A stretch of DNA of 51,077 nt from a virus. Shown in pieces: positions 44,265-51,077 of the stretch. The stretch lies in IMG/VR virus record IMGVR_UViG_3300028666_000043, positions 1 through 51,077 of that record, one strand, 5' to 3'. The notes under the pieces are model-generated. The model searched no databases. It worked only from the letters and a program-made list of their open reading frames with translations, and was not told the DNA's origin. A program made the translations under genes and the position numbers. Numbering within the stretch: the stretch's first letter is position 1; each line of letters begins with the position of its first letter.

Positions 44265-44438
44265 TTAAACCCTTTTATTTGAGGAATTATCATCTGGAAT
44301 TATGCATTTATTATATTCTTTAATTATCTTTCTGATTTCACGACCATAGTCAGCATCATTTGGTAAAGCTTTTTCCAATGTTACTATATCACGCATTGTT
44401 AGAAAATGCTTTTTTAATAATTCATTTTTTGGGTCCAT
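44265..44438 (-). CDS. Small helical protein (57 aa)
   Basis: MDPKNELLKKHFLTMRDIVT followed by LEKALPNDADYGREIRKIIK and a short polar tail. Starts 2 nt after the zinc-ribbon gene stop and is followed by TAA-T-ATG. The regular junctions on both sides show that it is a real gene of a three-gene transcript. Family unknown. Confidence 0.7.
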   Translation of the reverse strand: MDPKNELLKKHFLTMRDIVTLEKALPNDADYGREIRKIIKEYNKCIIPDDNSSNKRV

Positions 44439-44440
44439 GA

Positions 44441-44743
44441 TTACTTTTGTTTTGGCATTCGTTCATGACATGTATGTCTATCGCCACAATTACTACAAAC
44501 ACAATCATTTAAATCTTTATAGTTTTCTGGATGATCTGTATCTAGAATAAAACCAGCTAATGTACTTGTATGACCTTCAGAACCACATTTAGGACATAAC
44601 GCATGATTATCACGATATTCTTTTCTTAACTGTTTAGCTTTAATATCGTGTTCTAAAAAGATAGCATCACATTCTAGACATACCTTATCTGTATATCTTT
44701 CACTGAATTCATCAGCATCTTTTTTGCATATATAACATTCCAT
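44441..44743 (-). CDS. Zinc-ribbon protein (100 aa)
   Basis: ATG 44743 is chosen since its promoter box (44748-44755) covers the longer frame. Four Cys pairs: CYIC, CLEC, CPKC and CSNC with a nearby His-rich end (RHTCHERM). Together they would form two zinc ribbons, suggesting nucleic-acid or protein binding. The mRNA is leaderless (4 nt). First of a three-gene leftward group. Confidence 0.82.
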   Translation of the reverse strand: MECYICKKDADEFSERYTDKVCLECDAIFLEHDIKAKQLRKEYRDNHALCPKCGSEGHTSTLAGFILDTDHPENYKDLNDCVCSNCGDRHTCHERMPKQK

Positions 44744-44747
44744 TATG

Positions 44748-44790
44748 CAAATATACATAAAAAAACCCATGGTATCAAGTACCATAGGTT
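44748..44790 (-). promoter_or_regulatory. Terminator-promoter module between 44815 and 44743 genes
   Basis: On the minus strand, AACC-mismatch-TATGGT-type arms (44764-44774 with 44780-44790) form a hairpin followed by a T run (44763-44758): a terminator for gene 44815-45699. TTG (44778-44776) is in the loop, and TATATTTG (44755-44748) follows after 20 nt. The same design as in the first 5 kb recurs here. Confidence 0.75.
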
Positions 44791-44814
44791 AGTTTTATGC
44801 GTTAACTTTTATTT

Positions 44815-45699
44815 TTATTTTTTATGACCACAATTAGCACAGAATTTATCTGTTTTACCAAACTTAGCACTACAATTTGTACAGTATACCTTTACGTTGA
44901 TATCCTCAGTTGTGTTAACCTTTTGGGATACAGGTAATAGTTTGTATTCAATTGTATGGAAAGCCCAGCTCTCAAACGATTTATTTACATATTTGAAGCT
45001 TTGATCAGAGTGACTTCCTTCTTCAACTCGTCCAGTTTCAATGCTTTTACTTTTCAAGCTTTTTGATCTAAGAGAATTTACACTTGATTTTTTAAGATCA
45101 AATGATTTGTCTGATAAGAAATCCATTGACGGACCTGAATCAGAACAATTGAAAGATGCTGAGCTTGTTAGTGTTGAATTGTTAGTTGCACCAGCTGATG
45201 TTGATAAGGTACCAGATTCATAACCAAGACTTCCACGTAAAAAGTCTTTTGGTATACCATTATAGTAATTACCAAGGCCATTTCTATAATAGATTCGTGG
45301 TGTGTGAATAGGGAAGATATATTCTTGTTTCTTTTCTTCTCTGAAGAATTCAACTTTAATATCACCATTATTTGCGATGGCTTCTTTTACTTCATCAGTA
45401 TTTGATACTTCATAGGTATCAAATAAAAATTTCTTAGCCACATCCAAATAGCGATCTAGAAATACTCTTTGACCTGGATTCAATACTAAGCCACCCTGTG
45501 AAATAACAGTGTTGTTCATACTGATCTTAGCCAATACAACATCTCGTGTTGGGTTGAATAATTCAATTTGGAATTCTTGTCCTTTTTGTAGGTAATAAGT
45601 TGGCATTTCACCAGCTTTTGTGTAGAGCTTCATTCGGCTCTTGTTGACAGCTATACCAGCTGTTGGCACCGTGTTCGGTGCGAGGATTGTTTGTTTCAT
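44815..45699 (-). CDS. Conserved phage protein with C-terminal zinc ribbon (294 aa)
   Basis: The N-terminal domain (YLQKGQEFQIELFNPTRDVV, GGLVLNPGQRVFLDRYLDVA) is a beta-sandwich-like unit that I recall from hypothetical proteins of T4-like phages. A Ser-rich linker (about 170-225) follows. A final zinc ribbon CTNC/CANC closes it (about 274-291). A virion surface protein with flexible stalk is one possibility. A primary-type promoter and a 98-nt structured leader precede it. Confidence 0.82.
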   Translation of the reverse strand: MKQTILAPNTVPTAGIAVNKSRMKLYTKAGEMPTYYLQKGQEFQIELFNPTRDVVLAKISMNNTVISQGGLVLNPGQRVFLDRYLDVAKKFLFDTYEVSNTDEVKEAIANNGDIKVEFFREEKKQEYIFPIHTPRIYYRNGLGNYYNGIPKDFLRGSLGYESGTLSTSAGATNNSTLTSSASFNCSDSGPSMDFLSDKSFDLKKSSVNSLRSKSLKSKSIETGRVEEGSHSDQSFKYVNKSFESWAFHTIEYKLLPVSQKVNTTEDINVKVYCTNCSAKFGKTDKFCANCGHKK

Positions 45700-45798
45700 T
45701 TTTATTAACTTTTAATTTTTGTTATTTGTACTAATGCCTTTGTTGCCTAAACAACTCTAAACCTTTTAAGGGGTCGGAACTAATACGTTAGTTAACGC
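45700..45798 (-). promoter_or_regulatory. Structured 5' leader of gene 44815-45699
   Basis: An unusually long leader of about 98 nt. It contains AACTAA/TTAGTT (45778-45793), CCTT/AAGG (45762-45771) and GTTG/CAAC hairpins. No ORF is seen. It could stabilise the mRNA or control translation. Confidence 0.4.
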
Positions 45799-45802
45799 AA
45801 TA

Positions 45803-45832
45803 CAAATATACGAAACTTATTTAAATTGTCAA
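45803..45832 (-). promoter_or_regulatory. Promoter of gene 44815-45699
   Basis: Minus-strand TTG (45832-45830) and TATATTTG (45810-45803), spacer 19 nt. Confidence 0.7.
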
Positions 45833-45837
45833 GTACT

Positions 45838-46170
45838 TTATTGAAAATTTGGTCCTTGTTCACAAATACTTGATTGAATTGCTGTCCACCAAGTGTTAGA
45901 TTCATCAACCATTGAATCACCAGACATACCTTTTTGTTTAATTTCATTACCAATTAGGGTATTTTCTTGTTTCCAATTATTTAATGGTTTTTTAATACGC
46001 TCCCACATAGCTGGATTTTCTTGAGGTGTTCCAATAGCATTTACAATAAGCTGGATACCTTCTTTATAAGTAGCTACGCTCATTTTATTACAAGCAGTTT
46101 CAGTACCTTGATTCATGTTTTGTCCATCAATCATTTGTTCACGAAGTCGCTTACGGATAAAGTTTTTCAT
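45838..46170 (-). CDS. Putative virion protein with LRE-type N terminus (110 aa)
   Basis: MKNFIRKRLREQMIDGQNMN strongly resembles the start of gene 8595-9344 (MKDFIKKRLQEA). The rest is soluble and helical (YKEGIQLIVNAIGTPQENPA). It overlaps the stop of gene 46170 (TAATG), so it is made with the virion module. The similarity of the first 11 residues in otherwise unrelated proteins argues for a targeting peptide. Family unknown. Confidence 0.8.
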   Translation of the reverse strand: MKNFIRKRLREQMIDGQNMNQGTETACNKMSVATYKEGIQLIVNAIGTPQENPAMWERIKKPLNNWKQENTLIGNEIKQKGMSGDSMVDESNTWWTAIQSSICEQGPNFQ

Positions 46171-47576
46171 TATTGGGAATTTCTAAGTTCTACTTGACTT
46201 ATTATATCGAATTGAATTGAATTCTTAAGGGTGGTTACCTCCAAGTTAGATGTAACCAATACATCTAAATAATAAGTATTTGGAAGAAGACTAGCAGTGT
46301 CCAATAAGAAATAGTAATAATTATTAGCCATCTCCACTGGTTGAAAATCGATAACGGTTAATTCACTTGTTCCTTCTGAAACATAAAGTCTATATTTAAT
46401 ATCACTTATAAATTGAGTCTGTTCTATTGTATATGGAATTCTAGCTGAAACCATAACCTTACGAATATCACCACGTTTTATTCTTTCCTTGTTTTGAAGG
46501 CCAGCTATTGAAACAGCCACTTTTTTAGGTAGATTATCACTATTTCCGATGTTGTAATACTCCAATGAATCTTTAACCACAAAATCAAGCGTTATATTTG
46601 GCCTAGAAACGCTGTTAATGGTAATTCCAGTCCAGACATCAGTATACATGGTAGAAACGTTTGTAAGCGTTGTAGGGACCTTTATATCGATGGAATAAAC
46701 ACCAAGTGTTACATGTGTAACTGCTGAAGAAGTATAAGCTGAAAATAATGCATCATTTTCATCATAAATGTTGACACTAGGAATTGAATCCAAGTTAGTT
46801 GGATTTCCAGCTAGATTAACATAAAGGTATAACTTATTTGGCTTATCCAAAAAGAAGTTATTTCGATCATCTTGAATATGGTTATTATATATAGACTCAA
46901 TGAATGGTTCATAAAATGTTTGTGTGTTATTAGTGAAAAACCCTACATATTGTAATTTAGTTGTGTTCATTTGTTCAAAGCCTCTAGCATACGCTAATCC
47001 AAGACCATAGTTGGTGCTTCCAGTAAGAATGCCATTAACATAATTGGTGACATCCATTTCAATGTTCTCGTTACCCTTGTCAAAATGTTGCATGGTAACA
47101 GTAATAGCACTTGCAGAACCAGAATAAACACCTGTTCCACCAGACCAAGAAATAGCTGTTTGAGAATTGATCCAATTGGATGGACCATTGGAAAAAGCAC
47201 AATCACCATTTAATGCTTCGCAAATACTATAATCATAACCAACACCATTATCCCAATCTTGATCAATTCTGAATAAGATAATATCGAAAGATGATGCTCT
47301 ATCTTTACCACCCATAGTTCCATTTAACAAGTCAGTATCAAAAGATGCTGTATTGGTAAGTCTAAGAGTATGTTTAAGTTTTGTCAGATCAACAAATGTT
47401 CCACCAGTATATAAAGACCTTAATCTGGTTTCGTCAAAATGAAATAGAAATCTGCTGTATTGTTGTTCACCAATAGCACCACCATAAAACAATTCAGACA
47501 CTGGATTTAAGCCAGTATTGACGTTTAAGTTGCTTACTATTGTATTGTTTTTATCAAAAAATGTGCGAACTACCAT
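46170..47576 (-). CDS. Putative virion structural protein (468 aa)
   Basis: A beta-rich protein with a carbohydrate-binding-like first half (SRFLFHFDETRLRSLYTGGT, SSFDIILFRIDQDWDNGVGY) similar in style to DNRLRE-type surface modules, then Ig-like segments (PNKLYLYVNLAGNPTNLDSI). Thr, Ser and Asn are abundant. It lies between gene 45838 and the gp5-like baseplate gene, with an ATATTTAT motif upstream. A tail, baseplate or fibre component is likely. Confidence 0.78.
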   Translation of the reverse strand: MVVRTFFDKNNTIVSNLNVNTGLNPVSELFYGGAIGEQQYSRFLFHFDETRLRSLYTGGTFVDLTKLKHTLRLTNTASFDTDLLNGTMGGKDRASSFDIILFRIDQDWDNGVGYDYSICEALNGDCAFSNGPSNWINSQTAISWSGGTGVYSGSASAITVTMQHFDKGNENIEMDVTNYVNGILTGSTNYGLGLAYARGFEQMNTTKLQYVGFFTNNTQTFYEPFIESIYNNHIQDDRNNFFLDKPNKLYLYVNLAGNPTNLDSIPSVNIYDENDALFSAYTSSAVTHVTLGVYSIDIKVPTTLTNVSTMYTDVWTGITINSVSRPNITLDFVVKDSLEYYNIGNSDNLPKKVAVSIAGLQNKERIKRGDIRKVMVSARIPYTIEQTQFISDIKYRLYVSEGTSELTVIDFQPVEMANNYYYFLLDTASLLPNTYYLDVLVTSNLEVTTLKNSIQFDIISQVELRNSQ

Positions 47577-47589
47577 GATTTCTTTTATT

Positions 47590-47597
47590 ATAAATAT
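47590..47597 (-). promoter_or_regulatory. ATATTTAT motif, proposed late promoter
   Basis: Minus-strand ATATTTAT, 13 nt before ATG 47576. Confidence 0.55.
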
Positions 47598-47606
47598 CTA
47601 AAAATC

Positions 47607-48638
47607 TTAATTAATTCTAATGTTTTTAGATAACATGGTTTTTTCTAAATCATCAGCTTTTGCCTTGAAAACAGCCAGTGCTTGTTTATCACCAGAAGCA
47701 GTTAAATCAGTTGCTGAATTTCCATTTCCATTATGAACATGACTAAATAACGCATCCTTCATAAGTCTTAAATACTCCAATACAAGATCACCAAATAATA
47801 ATGGATGTGCTTGATCTAGGATATTGGCCAATTCTTCATCACTGATTAAATTATCTTGATTGGTAACATTGAATCTTGGACTTCCGTCTTCATGTGTGAT
47901 AAGATTAATCTTATTGGCAACAATATTTGTTACGCTTCCTTTTTTAGCTTCTTGTTGATCTGTCTTGTTAACTACTACAACATCATTCTTGATTTGAATG
48001 AAAGCTTGAGTCTTAGCATTAAAGCTAAATGGATATGGATTGTTAGTGTCTGGTGTAGTCAATTCAAATTTTCCAGCTCTTAATATTATCTCATTTGTTT
48101 TTTGTGTGATATCAGTATTATATCTTCCTTGAACGGAGACATCTTGACTATCTGGGAATACACCTTTCAATTGTGAAATTTGTGTTGGACTTATTTTTGG
48201 TTCTTGTGGACCAAATGTAAATCCAGCCAATGCTGAATATTGAAATGGGTCTTTATCTAAAAGAGGTAATTGTGATATGATTGGACCGATATATAATCTA
48301 TCTGCATGTTGTGAATTTTTGCTTAGTGTAAATATCCAAACAACTTCACCAACTTTTGGTTGTGAAGAAAAAGGTTTTGGTAATAAAGGAAAACACCAAG
48401 GTAATTCATTTATCTTAGTTGAATCAATTGATGTATCTGGTGTGTCACCATCACCACCAGTTGATATTGGACCTTTTATATAAACCTTGATTCGACCTAA
48501 TCCAGTATCCTTAGCACCAGTTTCACTTTCTAAAAGCTTAACTACTCCATATCTTATTTGAAGATATGTGTCGTTACCTTCATATAAATTATTATATCCA
48601 CTTGCTGCTTTAACGGAACTATTATCAATAAAATACAT
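47607..48638 (-). CDS. Baseplate hub protein with gp5-type OB fold
   Basis: 343 residues. The N-terminal part (TGLGRIKVYIKGPI, LPWCFPLLPKPFSSQPKVGE, VVWIFTLSK) matches the OB-fold domain of T4 gp5 and related baseplate hub proteins, where it links the spike to the tail tube. No lysozyme domain is seen. The C terminus has strand repeats, then a helix and SHVHNGNGNSATDL, a His-rich motif typical of spike-carrying baseplate proteins. Its start overlaps the stop of gene 48638 (TAATG). Confidence 0.85.
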   Translation of the reverse strand: MYFIDNSSVKAASGYNNLYEGNDTYLQIRYGVVKLLESETGAKDTGLGRIKVYIKGPISTGGDGDTPDTSIDSTKINELPWCFPLLPKPFSSQPKVGEVVWIFTLSKNSQHADRLYIGPIISQLPLLDKDPFQYSALAGFTFGPQEPKISPTQISQLKGVFPDSQDVSVQGRYNTDITQKTNEIILRAGKFELTTPDTNNPYPFSFNAKTQAFIQIKNDVVVVNKTDQQEAKKGSVTNIVANKINLITHEDGSPRFNVTNQDNLISDEELANILDQAHPLLFGDLVLEYLRLMKDALFSHVHNGNGNSATDLTASGDKQALAVFKAKADDLEKTMLSKNIRIN

Positions 48639-48817
48639 TATGCTTCTCCTTTTAATCTTTTTACCAGTATTTTATTTGCCTTATCAAAACGTTTTTCAAT
48701 TTCAATCATCTTGTCATAGTCCTTAAGCATTTTTAATTTCAATGCCTCATAGTCAGCTTCCATTTGTTTTACTTCAAACAATATTTCATTGTTTGATTTG
48801 TTTTCTAAATCATTCAT
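48638..48817 (-). CDS. Small coiled-coil protein (59 aa)
   Basis: MNDLENKSNNEILFEVKQME and onwards forms one charged helix with heptads and ends KRLKGEA. It starts 4 nt after the stop of gene 48822 and shares TAATG with the baseplate hub gene, so it is clearly part of the operon. A baseplate assembly chaperone is possible, inferred from size and place. Confidence 0.75.
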   Translation of the reverse strand: MNDLENKSNNEILFEVKQMEADYEALKLKMLKDYDKMIEIEKRFDKANKILVKRLKGEA

Positions 48818-48821
48818 AATA

Positions 48822-49259
48822 TTATCTAATTATACCATTACCACTGCCGATTTGTGTTGTTGTACCTTGAGACACAACTGGTGCTCCTAAGTTTCCAACA
48901 CCAACAGTTGTCACTTTAACACCTGGATCGATTGCCACATTTACAACCGCTTCAGTTAAAAAAGCATTTATTATTTCTTCAAGCCTGATTAATTCCATTG
49001 TTTCTTCAACATTAGGACCATCAGCAAAAACACTCCCTACCTGTCTACCAGCTTCAGATTGTCTTGAAATTATTCTTGCAGCAATTGCTTTAGCAGATAA
49101 CCCACTTCTAAGTCTAGCCCCACTTAAAATTAATTGTGGTGGCAAAGGAGCAATTGGTGGTTCTGGGACTGAAAAGGCAGTCAATATGGTGTTTAAAACA
49201 CCACCCATTGATCCGATATTTAGTCCTGAACTAGGAATTGGTTTGTCATTTGTCGCCAT
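48822..49259 (-). CDS. Putative baseplate or spike-associated protein (145 aa)
   Basis: Gly/Pro/Ala-rich with little charge in the first 50 residues (IGSMGGVLNTILTAFSVPEP), a helical middle (ELIRLEEIINAFLTEAVV-like) and a strand-rich Gly end (VTTVGVGNLGAPVVSQGTTT). It overlaps the next upstream gene by a TAATG-like junction at 49259. Position between structural proteins supports a tail role. Family unknown. Confidence 0.78.
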   Translation of the reverse strand: MATNDKPIPSSGLNIGSMGGVLNTILTAFSVPEPPIAPLPPQLILSGARLRSGLSAKAIAARIISRQSEAGRQVGSVFADGPNVEETMELIRLEEIINAFLTEAVVNVAIDPGVKVTTVGVGNLGAPVVSQGTTTQIGSGNGIIR

Positions 49260-50677
49260 TATGATAATCCTTTTATTATTCTAAGAGTTTCTTGAGGGAT
49301 GCCGACAAGACTCAGTAGTTGTGTTAATTTATTTTTGCTTTTTTCAATTTCTTTTTCAGCAATAGATGCAGCAACTAATTCACTTATTCTTTTCAAAGCA
49401 ATCCTTAAAAGTATTTTAACAATTTCTTCTGTTACTTTTTTAATTATATTATGAAAAAGATTCTTATTCTTTTTGATAAAATCCACACCATCATCAAATG
49501 ATGCTGTTGGACCATATATGATTTTATAATTAACAATGAAGATAGCAATTACTTTAGGTGATATAATCATTCCAATAATTGACTTGATAAGGTTATTGAC
49601 TATTTGTTGTATAAATTCTAATTTAACTGATTTAAGGTTAGCTTTGTTTCTAAGATTAAGGCTACTGGAATTAGCCATTTTATTTAAATTATTTGAAATG
49701 ACATCTTTCTTTTGCAGTGTTGTTGTTGCACCAGTTAATTCGTCATTGAAGGTTGTTAAATTTGAAATTGGAATCGATGATGAGACATTAGTTGATAGGT
49801 TTAAAACTCTATTACCTTTTTTTCGATTAGCAGCATCCAATTGATTCTTATATGTTTCTTCATTTGTAAATGTGAAAGCATCGTCTGATATAGGATTTTT
49901 ATTATCGTTATCAATCATCTTATCAACGATATTATTTATCTTAGCCTCGTTTTCCAATTGCTTTAAACTCTTTCCAATATTTGAAGAGATTGATCCATAT
50001 ATGGTATCAATTAATTGATTAACTATGTTCTCTGTTTTGAATAAAGTTAAACTATCAACAAAATTATTATTTAAATCAGTAAGTGTTTTTGTATTATAAC
50101 TGGAATTAGCTTTGATTGTGATAGTGTTGTTTGGTGTACTACCAGTTCCCAATGAATTGAATGTGACATCAATTATATTATTCCAAGTATATGTGTTGCC
50201 ATCATCTTGAATAACTCCATATAAAAATGTATTAAAGTCGCTGCTATTTGTTAATGGAGAGGTAATATCATTATATAATAATCTACCAGCTGTTGATATT
50301 GGATCAACCTTGAATTGATCTAGGAAATCAATTTTATTTACTTCAATGATGATTCCTGTTCCTGTTGATTGAATCCAAGAAGGTAAATGTGGATCAACAC
50401 CACAACTGACAATATCTTTTAATTCTGTCTTAAGTGCAATCTTAACTTCACGTTCAATATCTGATAAAGAATGAGTCAGGATATCAACTACAGAACCAAC
50501 CAATGCTTCATACCCTATCAATGATTTGATAAGGTCTGAAAGAAAACTGATTGAGTTTCCTCCTGTGTTGATAGAAGAGAATGACGAGCTTAGCTTTAAA
50601 TTAGGTAATCCTTCAGTTAAAGTTCTTGCTGCTGCAATATTGCCAAAAATCTTCTTTTTTTTGTCTAATATTGACAT
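49259..50677 (-). CDS. Putative virion or baseplate structural protein (472 aa)
   Basis: Large, Ser/Asn/Ile-rich protein. The N-terminal part is helical (SFLSDLIKSLIGYEALVGSV), the centre has strand-rich segments (TITIKANSSYNTKTLTDLNN), and the C-terminal part has a long hydrophobic helical region (LIKSIIGMIISPKVIAIFIV) and charged helix. Likely a tail or baseplate component from the gene context. No family recognised. Confidence 0.78.
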   Translation of the reverse strand: MSILDKKKKIFGNIAAARTLTEGLPNLKLSSSFSSINTGGNSISFLSDLIKSLIGYEALVGSVVDILTHSLSDIEREVKIALKTELKDIVSCGVDPHLPSWIQSTGTGIIIEVNKIDFLDQFKVDPISTAGRLLYNDITSPLTNSSDFNTFLYGVIQDDGNTYTWNNIIDVTFNSLGTGSTPNNTITIKANSSYNTKTLTDLNNNFVDSLTLFKTENIVNQLIDTIYGSISSNIGKSLKQLENEAKINNIVDKMIDNDNKNPISDDAFTFTNEETYKNQLDAANRKKGNRVLNLSTNVSSSIPISNLTTFNDELTGATTTLQKKDVISNNLNKMANSSSLNLRNKANLKSVKLEFIQQIVNNLIKSIIGMIISPKVIAIFIVNYKIIYGPTASFDDGVDFIKKNKNLFHNIIKKVTEEIVKILLRIALKRISELVAASIAEKEIEKSKNKLTQLLSLVGIPQETLRIIKGLS

Positions 50678-50679
50678 GA

Positions 50680-51066
50680 TTATTCATTTTCTGTTTCTAG
50701 ATTATTATCTTTGTTTTTAAGCATTTCTCTTATTGATTTAAAGTCGCTAAGAGAAGCAGAACCCTTGCTTCTTTCTGTAATTGCTGTTTCAGCATCACCA
50801 CGATTTTTGATGATATCACTTTGAAGCTTGGCCAATTCTAACTTGATTCTAATTGCAGAATCTTTGATTTTTAAAAGGCCACCTTTTTCCTTGGCAATTT
50901 TTGTAAGATCATCAACGTCTGTTGGTGTTGCACTTGTAGCTAATTCATTAATGGTCTTTTGTGCATCGTTGATTTGTAGACAAGCATCATTATAGGTTTC
51001 TTGCATAAGGCCCTCTAATGAATCTGTATTGTTGACTTTTACGTCTTGTTTCTTTTTTCTTGGCAT
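50680..51066 (-). CDS. Small coiled-coil protein (128 aa)
   Basis: A basic start (MPRKKKQDVKV), then a continuous helical protein (DACLQINDAQKTINELATSA, IRIKLELAKLQSDIIKNRGD) with a charged tail. It lies 2 nt from gene 49259-50677, at the upstream end of the leftward module in this window. Possible small terminase, assembly chaperone or baseplate wedge partner. None can be chosen from the sequence alone. Confidence 0.78.
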   Translation of the reverse strand: MPRKKKQDVKVNNTDSLEGLMQETYNDACLQINDAQKTINELATSATPTDVDDLTKIAKEKGGLLKIKDSAIRIKLELAKLQSDIIKNRGDAETAITERSKGSASLSDFKSIREMLKNKDNNLETENE

Positions 51067-51077
51067 GATTTCTATTT

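Noticed and set aside
1-51077. CRISPR arrays, insertion sequences and integrase/att sites
   Set aside because: No regular repeat-spacer array, transposase, integrase or long terminal inverted repeat was seen. The only mobile elements are the two homing endonuclease segments.

Overview
This window is a continuous stretch of a large, AT-rich tailed-phage genome whose host is very probably a member of the Bacteroidota, most likely a flavobacterium. Two observations support this. First, a promoter pattern typical of that phylum (TTTG, 19-20 nt, TAnnTTTG) precedes genes about 25 times, and Shine-Dalgarno sequences are essentially absent. Second, the right half carries a T4-type head module in T4 order: large terminase, portal, small proteins, prohead protease, acidic scaffold, major capsid protein. 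No ribosomal, chromosomal or plasmid gene is present.

Region 1 (about 1-5.9 kb) is an early-type accessory cassette. It holds two tRNA genes, a compact folded RNA (313-404), a large structured RNA (456-894) interrupted further on by an HNH endonuclease gene, an anticodon-less tRNA-like element, and about a dozen tiny genes. Most of these have a private promoter, and several promoters have their -33 box inside the terminator hairpin of the preceding gene. The cassette ends in a C-run tract (5653-5725) and three copies of an A/T-tract repeat (5749-5881) that look like a structural or replication locus.

Region 2 (5.9-20.9 kb) mixes accessory genes on both strands: two HExxH metallopeptidase-like proteins in the wider region, a PcfJ-like protein, a nucleotidyltransferase, lipoproteins, an HNH protein, thioredoxin, a TibC-like glycosyltransferase, a leucine-rich-repeat protein and a YkuK/DUF458 RNase H-like protein. 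Many start next to an oriented ATATTTAT motif, which I propose as the late promoter of this phage.

Region 3 (21-28.5 kb) holds an ABC-type ATPase joined to a GNAT/Mom-like domain by a -1 shift at a T9 run, a homing endonuclease that brought a second copy of the GNAT tail and stranded the old one, a ClpC-type unfoldase that keeps a possible ClpP-docking tripeptide, a KTSC protein and thymidylate synthase.

Region 4 (28.5-44 kb) is the head module on the plus strand, including a second -1 shift at an A10 run. Region 5 (44-51 kb) is a leftward virion and baseplate module. Genes inside modules are tightly coupled, often with TAATG or ATGA overlaps. Several small proteins begin with a short basic peptide ending in LxE or IxE, which could be a prohead-protease capsid-targeting signal.
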